From Pedobacter polaris (GTDB taxonomy: Bacteria; Bacteroidota; Bacteroidia; Sphingobacteriales; Sphingobacteriaceae), in NCBI RefSeq assembly GCF_005116505.1, contig NZ_SWBR01000004.1, forward strand, positions 62,001-126,000: a stretch of DNA of 64,000 bases. Direction: 5' to 3'. A program made the position numbers and the translations under genes. Shown here one piece after another: positions 43,382 to 52,150 of this stretch (the first letter of the stretch is position 1; every line of letters starts with the position of its first letter). Under the pieces are notes generated by a model that was not told where the DNA came from, did not search any database, and was given only the letters and a program-made list of their open reading frames with translations.

Positions 43382-44344
43382 ATGGATGAATACCGATTAA
43401 ATATCATTAAAAAATCAAATGCAGAAATCAACCGTTTACAGTTGCTTTCTGCATTTTTTGATGATGAGGTGATCTATAAAATATATTTAAGAAGCCAGGT
43501 AATCCATCAACTTTTTGTAAACAATGAAGAACTAGAAATCGAAAAACTAGATCTTTTTCACCTACAGTTTACGGGCAGCGTAATCGAATTGCTTAAGAAA
43601 ATTAAAAAAGGTAATGAGAAAAATTTCTCTCTTATTTATGATGAGATAGATTTGAATGAAGAACTGATTGACAGAATGTCTGGTTCGGTAATCAATAGCA
43701 AAAATTTTAATCTAGATAAAAAAAGACAATCCTTAAAAATCAACCTTTCTTTAAGAAACCTCTTCAATGTCTTTTCAGATTTAAACTCCGATTTCCCTTT
43801 TGCTAAAAATATAAATGCTTTTAGTGCAAAGTATGCGAAAGATTTCTATTTCGACCTAGCTACAAATCAACTGGCAACTTTAATCAATTACCAAAACAAG
43901 CAAGTTTATAATAATACTTATGCAACAATTGAAAGAAAGTTGATGGGTAAATTATGTAAATATGATTTTAGAACCGAATTTTATTCAGGCTTTAAATCTG
44001 GTGAATTAGTAATTGAAATTTATAAATTTTTAGACCGAGAGGACTATTTCCTATTTTTCCCAAGCAGAAATTTATTTCTTTTTTGTGATTTGAATTTGAT
44101 GAAAGAAGTTGATATGTCTAATAACAGTTCAGAAAAAGAAAGAATTGTACAAGAACTACAATATAAAAATGACAGGTTAAAAAGTAATGCTGCGGTTTTA
44201 AAAACTGCAATAGCTCAAGAAATAATTGACTTACTGGAGGACAGTTATCAAAAAATTTCTGATATCAATTTTTTAAACCATTTGAATAATTTCGATGTAC
44301 AATCTAACATTCTAAAAACAATGTTAAAGACAGATCTTTTTTAG
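43382..44344 (+). CDS. uncharacterised ter-operon protein
   Basis: A 320-residue acidic, helix-rich protein (MDEYRLNIIKKSNAEINRLQ) with a C-terminal coiled coil (SEKERIVQELQYKNDRLKSN). No signal peptide, membrane segment or catalytic motif is evident. It starts six bases after telA and is probably translated with it, so a role in the same TerD/TelA complex is the simplest inference. I do not recognise the family. Confidence 0.7.
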   Translation: MDEYRLNIIKKSNAEINRLQLLSAFFDDEVIYKIYLRSQVIHQLFVNNEELEIEKLDLFHLQFTGSVIELLKKIKKGNEKNFSLIYDEIDLNEELIDRMSGSVINSKNFNLDKKRQSLKINLSLRNLFNVFSDLNSDFPFAKNINAFSAKYAKDFYFDLATNQLATLINYQNKQVYNNTYATIERKLMGKLCKYDFRTEFYSGFKSGELVIEIYKFLDREDYFLFFPSRNLFLFCDLNLMKEVDMSNNSSEKERIVQELQYKNDRLKSNAAVLKTAIAQEIIDLLEDSYQKISDINFLNHLNNFDVQSNILKTMLKTDLF

Positions 44345-44368
44345 TCGAATAAGCTGGAAGCTGAAAAT

Positions 44369-44755
44369 CTAATTTTTTAATGATTTGTTATCAGAAAAGA
44401 AAACATCTAGTGTACCTATAAAATGGCTAACATGATTAATTTCTCTAACTTGATATTCATGTTGACTTAAATTAAATTTTTCAATGAAAACGCCACTTTT
44501 GGTATTGAATTTTAAATATCCTTCTTCAAAAAAGCGTTCTTCAATTGCATAAGAAGAATCTAAAAAATTTAATTTTAACGAAATAACCTGTTGCTGGTCT
44601 TTACTAATCTTCAACCAAACAAAATCATTCAATAAATTTGGTTCCTCCTTCTTCACCTCCAACAAAAAATGATCAGAATTTTCTAAGATATTTTTACACT
44701 TAAACAAGCTTGATAGGTGTAAATCAGATTTGGATGAAGGGCGTAAGTATAACAT
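44369..44755 (-). CDS. hypothetical protein
   Basis: A 128-residue protein without signal peptide (MLYLRPSSKSDLHLSSLFKC), rich in beta-strand patterns such as VWLKISKDQQQVISLKLNFL and YLKFNTKSGVFIEKF. No motif recognised. It is convergent with the ter operon, 25 bp apart, and monocistronic. Confidence 0.6.
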   Translation of the reverse strand: MLYLRPSSKSDLHLSSLFKCKNILENSDHFLLEVKKEEPNLLNDFVWLKISKDQQQVISLKLNFLDSSYAIEERFFEEGYLKFNTKSGVFIEKFNLSQHEYQVREINHVSHFIGTLDVFFSDNKSLKN

Positions 44756-44880
44756 TTGATTGAACTAATTCGAAAGGTAAAACACAACAATATGCCTTTT
44801 GTTTTAAGATTAACATTAAATAGCATTCCTAAAAGAAGTTAAATAGGTTAATTAATTAAGGCGATAAGTTGTGTGGTAAT

Positions 44881-45849
44881 TTACCTCACCTGAAATTTCT
44901 CCCTATACTGTGAAGGTGTCATTCCAACGCTCTTTTTAAAGATTTTTCTAAAAGCTTTAGGGTCGCTATAGCCAGAATGAAAAATTATCTCGCTCATTTG
45001 TTGAGCAGTTCTTTCCAATAGTTTTTTAGCGGCCTCAATGCGCGTTTGTTGCAAATATTCAATTGGAGTAATACCTGTAATCTGTTTAAATCGTCTCACA
45101 ATGTTTCGTCTGCTGGATGGGATATCTTTAATCAGTTCCTCAATTGTAGCAGTATCATGGTAGTTACTTTCAATTTTTTCTTGTGCTATAGCTACTAAAT
45201 CATCATTGTGGTTTCTAGAAGGTTGAAAAGTGCTAAAATAAGATTGTCTGTCTCTATCCATATCAATAGCAAAAACTTTAGCAGTTTTAATGGCCATTTC
45301 TTTTCCGCAAAACTCTTGTATCAAATGCAGTAATAAATGGAATGAAGATGTAGCGCCGCCACTTGTATATAGTCTGCCATCTTGTGTAACTGTTTTATCT
45401 GCTTTTAGTTTTACTTCGGGGAAAGCAATTGCAAAGCCACTGCTTGCATCAACATGTGTTGTGGCAATTTTTCCATTTAATAAACCACTAGCACCCAATA
45501 AAAAAGCACCAGTACAAAATGTGCCAATACTTGCACCTTGGTTATATTGTTTAATAAGATGAGGTATACAAGCCGAATTTGTTTGTATGGTTTGAGGCAT
45601 ATTTTCGGTAGTAAAAGCTGGAAGTAATATCAAATCCATTACTTCTGGAGTATTTATAGCAAGTAATGGATAGCCAAATGCCTCGTTATTTTTTGCTGCT
45701 TCTTCTGGCGATGCTAAAAGTTTAATTAGAAAGGGTTTTTCTTCATTGTTGGCTAAATGAAATTTATTTACAGTTTCAAAAACTTCTAATATAGCAGCAA
45801 CACTTAATAATTTATAGTTTTTACTTAATAAAACAGCTATTTTTTTCAT
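44881..45849 (-). CDS. GlxA-type regulator: DJ-1/PfpI domain plus AraC HTH (second copy)
   Basis: The 322 residues repeat the build of the protein at 28817-29794. The DJ-1/PfpI domain has the elbow GTFCTGAFLLGASGLLNGKI, and the C-terminal AraC domain is IEELIKDIPSSRRNIVRRFK and EIIFHSGYSDPKAFRKIFKK. It is divergent from a DinB/SRPBCC/VOC run with 126 bp between starts and likely controls it. The two regulators are clearly homologous but not recent duplicates. Confidence 0.92.
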   Translation of the reverse strand: MKKIAVLLSKNYKLLSVAAILEVFETVNKFHLANNEEKPFLIKLLASPEEAAKNNEAFGYPLLAINTPEVMDLILLPAFTTENMPQTIQTNSACIPHLIKQYNQGASIGTFCTGAFLLGASGLLNGKIATTHVDASSGFAIAFPEVKLKADKTVTQDGRLYTSGGATSSFHLLLHLIQEFCGKEMAIKTAKVFAIDMDRDRQSYFSTFQPSRNHNDDLVAIAQEKIESNYHDTATIEELIKDIPSSRRNIVRRFKQITGITPIEYLQQTRIEAAKKLLERTAQQMSEIIFHSGYSDPKAFRKIFKKSVGMTPSQYREKFQVR

Positions 45850-45975
45850 GTTAAAAACAGTTAGTTTTTAAAGATATAATTATTTGTCTTAAATGCCCCC
45901 TAATGTTGACTTTTATAGCAAGCAAGTTACATGCTAAGTTGTTTTAACTTAGTGTAACCAAAAATTAAAAAAAAT

Positions 45976-46470
45976 ATGGAAACGAAACCGGTAAGTAACA
46001 GAATGTATGCACTCTTAATATTGTTTGACATGCACACCAATTATTATTGCAATGCAATAGATGGTATTAGTGATGATGATGCTCAACAACGACTAAATAC
46101 AAAGGCAAATCACATAGCTTGGCTTGCTGGAAGTTTGGTGCAAGAAAGATATGAACTGGCTAATATTTTCGGATTAACCTTAAAAGCAGAGGCAGATGAC
46201 CTTTTTAAAGACCATAAAGGTATTCAGGATACAGCCAAATATCCTTCGTTGGCAGCATATGAGAAAGATTGGAAAAAGATCACACCAATCTTACGAGAGA
46301 AACTTGTAAATGCTACAGAAGAACAATTAGACAAGGTTTTAGAATATCCTGGAATGAGTTTTCCGGTATTTGAGATGGTTTCCTTTGATATTTATCGCGA
46401 AGCAAACTGCATTGGTCAAATTGCACTATGGCGTAGATTACTTGGATATGATGCAATTAAATACATGTAA
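45976..46470 (+). CDS. DinB-superfamily protein
   Basis: The 164 residues fit the DinB-like four-helix fold: RMYALLILFDMHTNYYCNAI in helix 1, KANHIAWLAGSLVQERYELA (the N-H-I-A-W-L segment with a metal-binding His) and a C-terminal G-Q-I-A-L-W-R-R-L-L-G. Members are metal-dependent thiol-related proteins or of unknown role. The gene is followed two bases later by another DinB-like gene. Confidence 0.8.
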   Translation: METKPVSNRMYALLILFDMHTNYYCNAIDGISDDDAQQRLNTKANHIAWLAGSLVQERYELANIFGLTLKAEADDLFKDHKGIQDTAKYPSLAAYEKDWKKITPILREKLVNATEEQLDKVLEYPGMSFPVFEMVSFDIYREANCIGQIALWRRLLGYDAIKYM

Positions 46471-46472
46471 AT

Positions 46473-46988
46473 ATGATCAATAAAGAAGAAGTTAAAAACG
46501 ATTTTATCAAGGTGTTTTCTGCTTTCGAAAACTCAATTCATCTATTTGATGATCAGAATTTTAATACTGTTCCTTTTGCTGAGAGTTGGACACCTGGGCA
46601 AGTTGTAAGACATGTTGTTTTAGCTAGCGATGGATTTGAACATATTTTAAAAGGAGAGGTAAAAGATACCGAAAGGCCCTTTGATGAATTGAAGCCAAGA
46701 GTTAAAGCAGATTTTTTAAATTTTGGAATTAAGATGAAATCTCCAGATTTTATTTTACCCAAAATGAAAGACTATGATAAAGAACAGTTAACTACCAAAA
46801 TAAGGAGCATAAAAGAAGCAATAGTTCATGAAATTGATGCGCTAGATTTAACAAAAACTTGCTTAGGTTTTGAAATACCAGGTTATGGTTTTTTTACAAG
46901 ATATGAAGCTATTTATTTTGTGATTTATCATACACAAAGACATAATCATCAGCTAAATGAAATCTATAGATTTCTAAAAATAGCTTAA
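46473..46988 (+). CDS. DinB-superfamily protein
   Basis: The 171 residues contain the DinB metal-binding pattern: helix 1 with VFSAFENSIHLFDD, then ESWTPGQVVRHVVLASDGFE (first His) and the closing VIYHTQRHNHQLNEIYRFLK (H-T-x-R-H-x-x-Q). It is in tandem with the previous gene and in the cassette controlled, by position, by the GlxA-type protein. Confidence 0.88.
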   Translation: MINKEEVKNDFIKVFSAFENSIHLFDDQNFNTVPFAESWTPGQVVRHVVLASDGFEHILKGEVKDTERPFDELKPRVKADFLNFGIKMKSPDFILPKMKDYDKEQLTTKIRSIKEAIVHEIDALDLTKTCLGFEIPGYGFFTRYEAIYFVIYHTQRHNHQLNEIYRFLKIA

Positions 46989-47049
46989 ATCACCATTAGA
47001 AAACTAATTAATTACCAAATCGGCTCACCTTAATATTAACACATTTAAA

Positions 47050-47583
47050 ATGACAGTACTTTTAACCATCCTTCTGGTATTTGCAATTCTTATTGCATTT
47101 CTATTATTTCTAGCGCTAATTACAAAAAAAGAATATGCTATTGAACGTGAAATTGTAATCAATAAATCCACCCAAGTAGTTTTTGATTATGTGAAATTGA
47201 TAAAAAATCAAGAAAAGTATAATGTATGGGTAATGAAAGATCCTAATGTGAAAATTGATTACATGGGTATTGATGGTACTAAGGGTTTTGTAAGTGCTTG
47301 GGAAGGAAATAAACAAGCAGGAAAAGGTGAGCAAGAAATTAAGGAAATTAACAATGGGAAAGGTTTAAATATTGAAATCAGATTTGAAAAACCATTTGAA
47401 AACATAGGACAGACTTACTTTACTACAACCCCTGTTTCAGAAAATGAAACTAGTCTTAAATGGCAGATGATTGGAAAAAATAAATTCCCACTTAATCTGA
47501 TGAATTTAATAATTGATGGATTATTAGGTAAAGACATGCAAAAAAGCTTAGTAAATGTAAAAGGAATCCTAGAAACTATTTAG
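47050..47583 (+). CDS. SRPBCC-family protein with N-terminal membrane anchor
   Basis: The 177 residues have an N-terminal hydrophobic helix (TVLLTILLVFAILIAFLLFLAL), then an SRPBCC domain with INKSTQVVFDYVKLIKNQEK and NVWVMKDP. Such polyketide-cyclase-like proteins bind lipophilic ligands. It follows the DinB pair by 61 bp. Confidence 0.85.
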   Translation: MTVLLTILLVFAILIAFLLFLALITKKEYAIEREIVINKSTQVVFDYVKLIKNQEKYNVWVMKDPNVKIDYMGIDGTKGFVSAWEGNKQAGKGEQEIKEINNGKGLNIEIRFEKPFENIGQTYFTTTPVSENETSLKWQMIGKNKFPLNLMNLIIDGLLGKDMQKSLVNVKGILETI

Positions 47584-47608
47584 TAATATCAATCAAAAAA
47601 TAAAAATT

Positions 47609-48070
47609 ATGTTAGTAAATCCGTATTTAAACTTTAATGGTAATACCGAAGAAGTTTTCAATTTTTACAAATCAGTTTTTGGTGGTGAGTTTATTGTCTT
47701 ACAACGCTTTAAAGACATTCCAAGTGGGGAGAATAATAGTGAAGGATGCGTGGATGAAGTGCCAGAATCAGAAAGCAATAAAATTATGCATATCGCTTTA
47801 AACATTGGTTCTACCATGTTAATGGGAACAGATGTGCCATCAAATATGGAGCAAGTTAAAACAGGAACAAATTTATCGCTTTGCATAAGTACAGACAGTA
47901 GAGAAGATTCTGATAGAATTTTTAAAGGTTTAAGTGAAGGAGGGAAAGTGCAAATGCCTTTGCAGGATATGTTTTGGGGAGATTATTATGGCATGTTAAC
48001 TGATAAATATGGAACGCAATGGATGATCAGTTATAATGCTGAATATGATGGTAAAAACAATAAATCTTAA
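47609..48070 (+). CDS. VOC / PhnB-like protein
   Basis: The 153 residues fit the PhnB-like subgroup: MLVNPYLNFNGNTEEVFNFY then KSVFGGEFIVLQRFKDIP, and the closing DYYGMLTDKYGTQWMISYNA. This branch usually lacks glyoxalase metal chemistry; function unknown. It ends the second GlxA-associated cassette. Confidence 0.9.
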   Translation: MLVNPYLNFNGNTEEVFNFYKSVFGGEFIVLQRFKDIPSGENNSEGCVDEVPESESNKIMHIALNIGSTMLMGTDVPSNMEQVKTGTNLSLCISTDSREDSDRIFKGLSEGGKVQMPLQDMFWGDYYGMLTDKYGTQWMISYNAEYDGKNNKS

Positions 48071-48110
48071 AGCGGCTAAAAGGAAAACACAAAATCTTGT
48101 AACGATTTAA

Positions 48111-48154
48111 CCTATTAACCATCTAAATAATGAACTTATCTAGCGGTTAATAGG
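48111..48154. repeat. hairpin after the DinB/SRPBCC/VOC run
   Basis: CCTATTAACC (48111-48120) pairs perfectly with GGTTAATAGG (48145-48154) across a 24-nt loop. No T-tract follows directly, so it is only a possible terminator or attenuator. Confidence 0.4.
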
Positions 48155-48175
48155 CTTATTTAAACAATAAATAAT

Positions 48176-48430
48176 ATGGTCGAAGTTTTTAAAACAGATG
48201 TAAAAAACTGCGAAGATGCAAAAGCGCTAATTGTACAGATACAAGAAAATTTTGATGGTTATATTGCAAATTTCGATTTAGAGGATTGTGACCTTATTTT
48301 AAGGGTCGAATACCTGACAGGTTCGGTAATGGCTGAACCGATTATCTCACTGCTAAAGCAAAATGGATTTCATGCCGAAATTTTGGTTGATGATTTTCAA
48401 CCTGTAGTTACTCCATTTATCAATAAGTAA
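48176..48430 (+). CDS. small ferredoxin-like-fold hypothetical protein
   Basis: The 84-residue protein (MVEVFKTDVKNCEDAKALIV) shows a beta-alpha-beta-beta-alpha-beta layout like heavy-metal-associated domains, including YLTGSVMAEPIISLLKQNGF and a final strand. The C-x-x-C metal motif is absent, so metal binding is not supported. Function unknown. It is monocistronic. Confidence 0.6.
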   Translation: MVEVFKTDVKNCEDAKALIVQIQENFDGYIANFDLEDCDLILRVEYLTGSVMAEPIISLLKQNGFHAEILVDDFQPVVTPFINK

Positions 48431-48531
48431 TTTTTTATTATAGAATAATGTCATTTTCTATTCATCTTAGGAATGAAATTTCTTTTTAGAAACGTAATTG
48501 TTAACTTTAGAAAACACATTAACCTATTGAT

Positions 48532-48966
48532 ATGTTAAAGAAATTAGTTTCCTTGTTTTTATTTATTGCGTTTACATCAACAGCGTTTGCACAAAAAAAA
48601 GATGATATTTTAGGAAAATGGCTTAATTCTACAGGCGAAGGCCAAATAGAAGTTTTTAAAAAAGGCGATAAATTCTATGGTAAATTAAGCTGGATTAAAG
48701 AGCCAAATGATGAAAAAGGAAAACCTAAAACTGACGTTAAGAACCCAAATGCTGGCTTAAGAGCTAAACCAATTATAGGTTTAGAGATTGTTAGAGATTT
48801 TGTTTTTGAGGATGGCAAATATGTTGATGGTAAAGTTTATGACCCTAAAACTGGTAAAATATATAGTGGTAACATAACCCTGGTAGGATTAAATCAATTG
48901 AACATGAGAGGCTATATCGGTATTTCGCTAATTGGTAGAACAGAGATTTGGAAGAGGGTAAAATAA
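48532..48966 (+). CDS. DUF2147 secreted protein
   Basis: The 144 residues begin with a Sec signal peptide (MLKKLVSLFLFIAFTSTAFA before QKKDD) followed by the DUF2147 pattern: D-D-I-L-G-K-W-L-N-S-T-G-E-G, the FKKGDKFYGKLSWIKEPNDE region, and GYIGISLIGRTEIWKRVK at the end. It is probably periplasmic or surface exposed. The family's role is unclear. Its stop is 43 bp before the next gene's start. Confidence 0.88.
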   Translation: MLKKLVSLFLFIAFTSTAFAQKKDDILGKWLNSTGEGQIEVFKKGDKFYGKLSWIKEPNDEKGKPKTDVKNPNAGLRAKPIIGLEIVRDFVFEDGKYVDGKVYDPKTGKIYSGNITLVGLNQLNMRGYIGISLIGRTEIWKRVK

Positions 48967-49009
48967 ACTTTCTTACGCCATGCTATTTACTAAAATAATA
49001 TCCCCAACT

Positions 49010-50026
49010 ATGAAAAAAAGCATCATCCTATCGCTACTACTTTTTCCAATCATCAGCTTTGCACAAAATTTTACACTAAAGCAATTAGCTACTGGTAAAA
49101 ATATAAGTATGCGTGGTTTATCGGTTCTTTCAGACTCTGTTGCCTGGGTTAGTGGTAATAATGGGTATGTGGGTAAAACATTAGATGGAGGTAAAACATG
49201 GGAATGGATGCAACCCAAAGGTTACGAAAAACTAGATTTTAGAGACATTGAAGCATTTGATAAGCTAAAAGCAATTATAGTAAATGCAGGTTCGCCAGCT
49301 TATATTTTAACCACAAATGATGGGGGTAAGAACTGGTCGCAGGTATATAAAAATACCGATTCAGCAATATTTTTAGATGGAATGGCATTTTGGAATAATC
49401 AGGAAGGGATAATTTTTGGTGATCCTATTCATAATAAAATGCAACTTCTAAAAACATCAGATGGTGGCTTGAGTTGGCAAGATATTTCTTCAAAATTAAA
49501 GCAAGAGCTTAAAGTTGGAGAAGCTGGTTTTGCTGCAAGTGGAACAACCATAAGAACAGCTCCAGAGGGTAAAGTTTGGGTAGCAAGCGGAGGTTCTACA
49601 TCAAATATTTATTATTCGAGTAATTATGGCAATAAATGGAAAGTTTATCCTTGCCCAATTATACAAGGAGAAAGTAGCACTGGTCCATTTTCTATAGCTT
49701 TTTATGATGCTAAAAATGGAATTGTTGTTGGTGGTAATTATTTAAAGGATAAAGAAAGTACCAACAATGTTTTAGTGACTAAAAATGGTGGCAAAACTTG
49801 GGAAAAACCATTGAAACCAGTATTGGGTTATCGCTCTGCGGTAGAATACTTTAGCGATAAAATTTGTTTTGCAACAGGTTCTTCAGGAACCGATTATTCG
49901 TTAGATGGAGGCAACACCTGGTCTAATATTTCAACGCAAAATTTTAATGCTTTACAAAAGGCAAAAAAAGGTAATCTTGTTTTACTCACAGGAAATAAAG
50001 GTAACATCTATCAATTAATTTGGTAG
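49010..50026 (+). CDS. YCF48/BNR-repeat secreted protein
   Basis: The ATG at 49010 (MKKSIILSLLLFPIISFAQN) gives a signal peptide and 338 residues. The ATG at 48980 would put a 10-residue extension before it. Multiple beta-propeller BNR/Asp-box elements are present: SDSVAWVSGNNGYVGKTLDG, TTNDGGKNW, LKTSDGGLSW, VTKNGGKTWE, YSLDGGNTW. The layout matches the YCF48-like photosystem-II-stability-type or oxidoreductase-annotated propellers in Bacteroidota. Function unknown. Confidence 0.85.
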   Translation: MKKSIILSLLLFPIISFAQNFTLKQLATGKNISMRGLSVLSDSVAWVSGNNGYVGKTLDGGKTWEWMQPKGYEKLDFRDIEAFDKLKAIIVNAGSPAYILTTNDGGKNWSQVYKNTDSAIFLDGMAFWNNQEGIIFGDPIHNKMQLLKTSDGGLSWQDISSKLKQELKVGEAGFAASGTTIRTAPEGKVWVASGGSTSNIYYSSNYGNKWKVYPCPIIQGESSTGPFSIAFYDAKNGIVVGGNYLKDKESTNNVLVTKNGGKTWEKPLKPVLGYRSAVEYFSDKICFATGSSGTDYSLDGGNTWSNISTQNFNALQKAKKGNLVLLTGNKGNIYQLIW

Positions 50027-50108
50027 ATTTTCTCTTTCGTTATCGCAAAAAAATAAATTTCTTGATTTGCAAGTCGGCTTGAAATATTTCTTGTACTTCT
50101 ATTACTAG

Positions 50109-50192
50109 CTCATCATACCTAACTCGATTGGTTATTGTAATGCAAATCACAATTTCTATCGCTTTAAGATTCCCGCCTACGCGGGAATGACG
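50109..50192. repeat. dispersed intergenic repeat, family B copy 2
   Basis: Same order of parts as 10993-11075: CATACCTAACTCGATTGGTT, TTGTAATGC, a variable middle, TTTAAG, then the palindrome ATTCCCGCCTACGCGGGAAT at 50169-50188 and GACG. It fills the gap between the BNR protein and the tetR-type gene. No other feature is seen in 50027-50322. Confidence 0.7.
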
Positions 50193-50322
50193 TTGTGTGC
50201 CCACAAGTATGATCCTTTATCAACTTATTGTCATAAATCAGCTACATTTTCGATAGAATCTTTTTCAATTCAAACATATCTCTACTTTTGTCGTTTAACA
50301 AAAATGTTAAACATAATTGTAA

Positions 50323-50907
50323 ATGGGGCAGAGAGATACAGGTACAGAACAGTTAATTAAAGATACGGCAAAACGCATCTTTTTTTCTGAGGGAAAATTA
50401 CATGCAACAACTCAAGATATTGCCGATGCGGCAGGAGTAAATAGAACATTGCTAAACTATTATTTTAGATCTAGGGATATATTATTTGAACAAGTAGCAA
50501 CCGAAGCAAGGGCAGAAATGTCGGCAGTAATGGATACTGTTTTTTCTGCAAAATTAGAATTTAAAGAAAAATTAGAACAATTGATCACCGTATTTATGGA
50601 TCAGGCGATGAAATTCCCTTATCGAGAAATGTATGTGGTAACTGAATTAAATAGAGGTGATAAAGTTGTTCCGGAAGAAAAGAAAATAAGGGTGAAAGCT
50701 TTTTTAAAGGAAATAAGTGCAGAGATGGAAAAGGGAAAGATCAAGAAGATGGATCCTCGTCAGTTTTGCATGAATTTATTCGCCCTGATGGCTTATCCAC
50801 TAATTACCAATTGTCTTAACAAATCAATATATAATGTTAACGATGCAGAGTATTTGAAATTAATGAAAGATAGAAAAAAACTAATCTTCGAAATGATATA
50901 CCAATAA
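50323..50907 (+). CDS. TetR/AcrR-family regulator of the efflux operon
   Basis: The 194 residues have the TetR N-terminal HTH (IKDTAKRIFFSEGKLHATTQ, then DIADAAGVNRTLLNYYFRSR) and an all-helical C-terminal ligand domain. It starts 36 bp before the RND operon on the same strand and is probably its first gene and repressor. Confidence 0.92.
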   Translation: MGQRDTGTEQLIKDTAKRIFFSEGKLHATTQDIADAAGVNRTLLNYYFRSRDILFEQVATEARAEMSAVMDTVFSAKLEFKEKLEQLITVFMDQAMKFPYREMYVVTELNRGDKVVPEEKKIRVKAFLKEISAEMEKGKIKKMDPRQFCMNLFALMAYPLITNCLNKSIYNVNDAEYLKLMKDRKKLIFEMIYQ

Positions 50908-50942
50908 TTAGCTATTAAACACAAAAGTAACCCCAACATAAA

Positions 50943-52127
50943 ATGAAAACAACAATCCAATTATCCCTAATTTTATTTCTTGGAGCCCTACTAGCTTCTT
51001 GCGGTGGCAAGGATGAAAAGGCTGCACAAGCAGCTGCAATGGCAGCAATGCCACAACCATATCCGGTTTTTGCAGTAAGTACACAAGCTACCACACTTGA
51101 TTCAGATTATCCTGCAGTTATACAAGGGATACAGAATGTAGATATTAGGCCAAAAGTTGATGGCTATATTGAAAGAATTCTTGTTGATGAAGGTGCGGTT
51201 GTTAAAAAAGGTCAATTGTTGTTTACAATTAATGCACCTCAATATGAGCAACAGGTTAGAACTGCTAGTGCTGCTATTAGTAGCGCAGAAGCTGATGTAA
51301 ATGCAGCTCAATTACAAGTAAATAAAACTAAACCTCTTGTAGATAAAGATATCATTAGTAAATATGAATTAGAATCTGCTCAATTAACTTTACAGAGTAG
51401 AAGGGCGGCATTAGCACAGGCAAAAGCAGCTTTAGTTAATGCAAAAGTTAATTTAGGCTATACCAGAATTACAAGTCCAGTTGATGGAGTTGTAGGTAGT
51501 TTGCCTTTTAAAGCAGGAAGTTTGGTGAGTGGCACCAGTGCATTACCTTTAACTACAATTTCAAATACGGCTAAAGTTTATGCTTATTTCTCTTTAAATG
51601 AAAAACAGCTATTAGATTTTTCGAATACTTACAAGGGAAAAAATTTAGCTGAACAAATGAGAAACATTCCTGCTGTTAGTTTAATATTAGCCGATGGAAA
51701 TGTATATGCTCAAAATGGGAAAATAGAATCAATTAACGGACAAATCAATACAAGTACTGGATCTGCAAGTTTGCGAGCAACCTTTCCTAATGCAAATTCT
51801 ATATTAAAAAATGGTGCAAGTGCAATGGTTCGTATACCTCAACACATTAATGATGTAATCTTAATTCCTCAAAAATCTACTACAGATCTACAGGGAAAGA
51901 AATTTGTTTACGTTTTAGGAGATTCTGCTAAAGTGATGACTACACCAATTGAAGTAATGAGAGTTACGAAAGGGAAATTTTATGTAGTTACACAAGGGCT
52001 TAAGGCTGGCGATAAAGTGGTTCTAGAAGGTTTCCAATCTTTAAAAGATAAAACCAAAATTAAACCTCAAGAGTTAAACGCTGATTCAGTTTATGCTGAA
52101 ATTAAAGTAAGCAATCGTAAATCGTAA
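50943..52127 (+). CDS. RND efflux periplasmic adaptor (AcrA-like)
   Basis: The 394-residue lipoprotein (MKTTIQLSLILFLGALLASC, lipobox at Cys20) has the membrane-fusion-protein organisation: lipoyl-like halves (VDIRPKVDGYIERILVDEGA), an alpha-hairpin (AQLQVNKTKPLVDKDIISKY) and the beta-barrel/proximal part (KAGSLVSGTSALPLTTISNT). It bridges the inner-membrane pump and the outer-membrane channel encoded downstream. Confidence 0.95.
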   Translation: MKTTIQLSLILFLGALLASCGGKDEKAAQAAAMAAMPQPYPVFAVSTQATTLDSDYPAVIQGIQNVDIRPKVDGYIERILVDEGAVVKKGQLLFTINAPQYEQQVRTASAAISSAEADVNAAQLQVNKTKPLVDKDIISKYELESAQLTLQSRRAALAQAKAALVNAKVNLGYTRITSPVDGVVGSLPFKAGSLVSGTSALPLTTISNTAKVYAYFSLNEKQLLDFSNTYKGKNLAEQMRNIPAVSLILADGNVYAQNGKIESINGQINTSTGSASLRATFPNANSILKNGASAMVRIPQHINDVILIPQKSTTDLQGKKFVYVLGDSAKVMTTPIEVMRVTKGKFYVVTQGLKAGDKVVLEGFQSLKDKTKIKPQELNADSVYAEIKVSNRKS

Positions 52128-52150
52128 TTCTAAAATTGTAAATCAATTAT

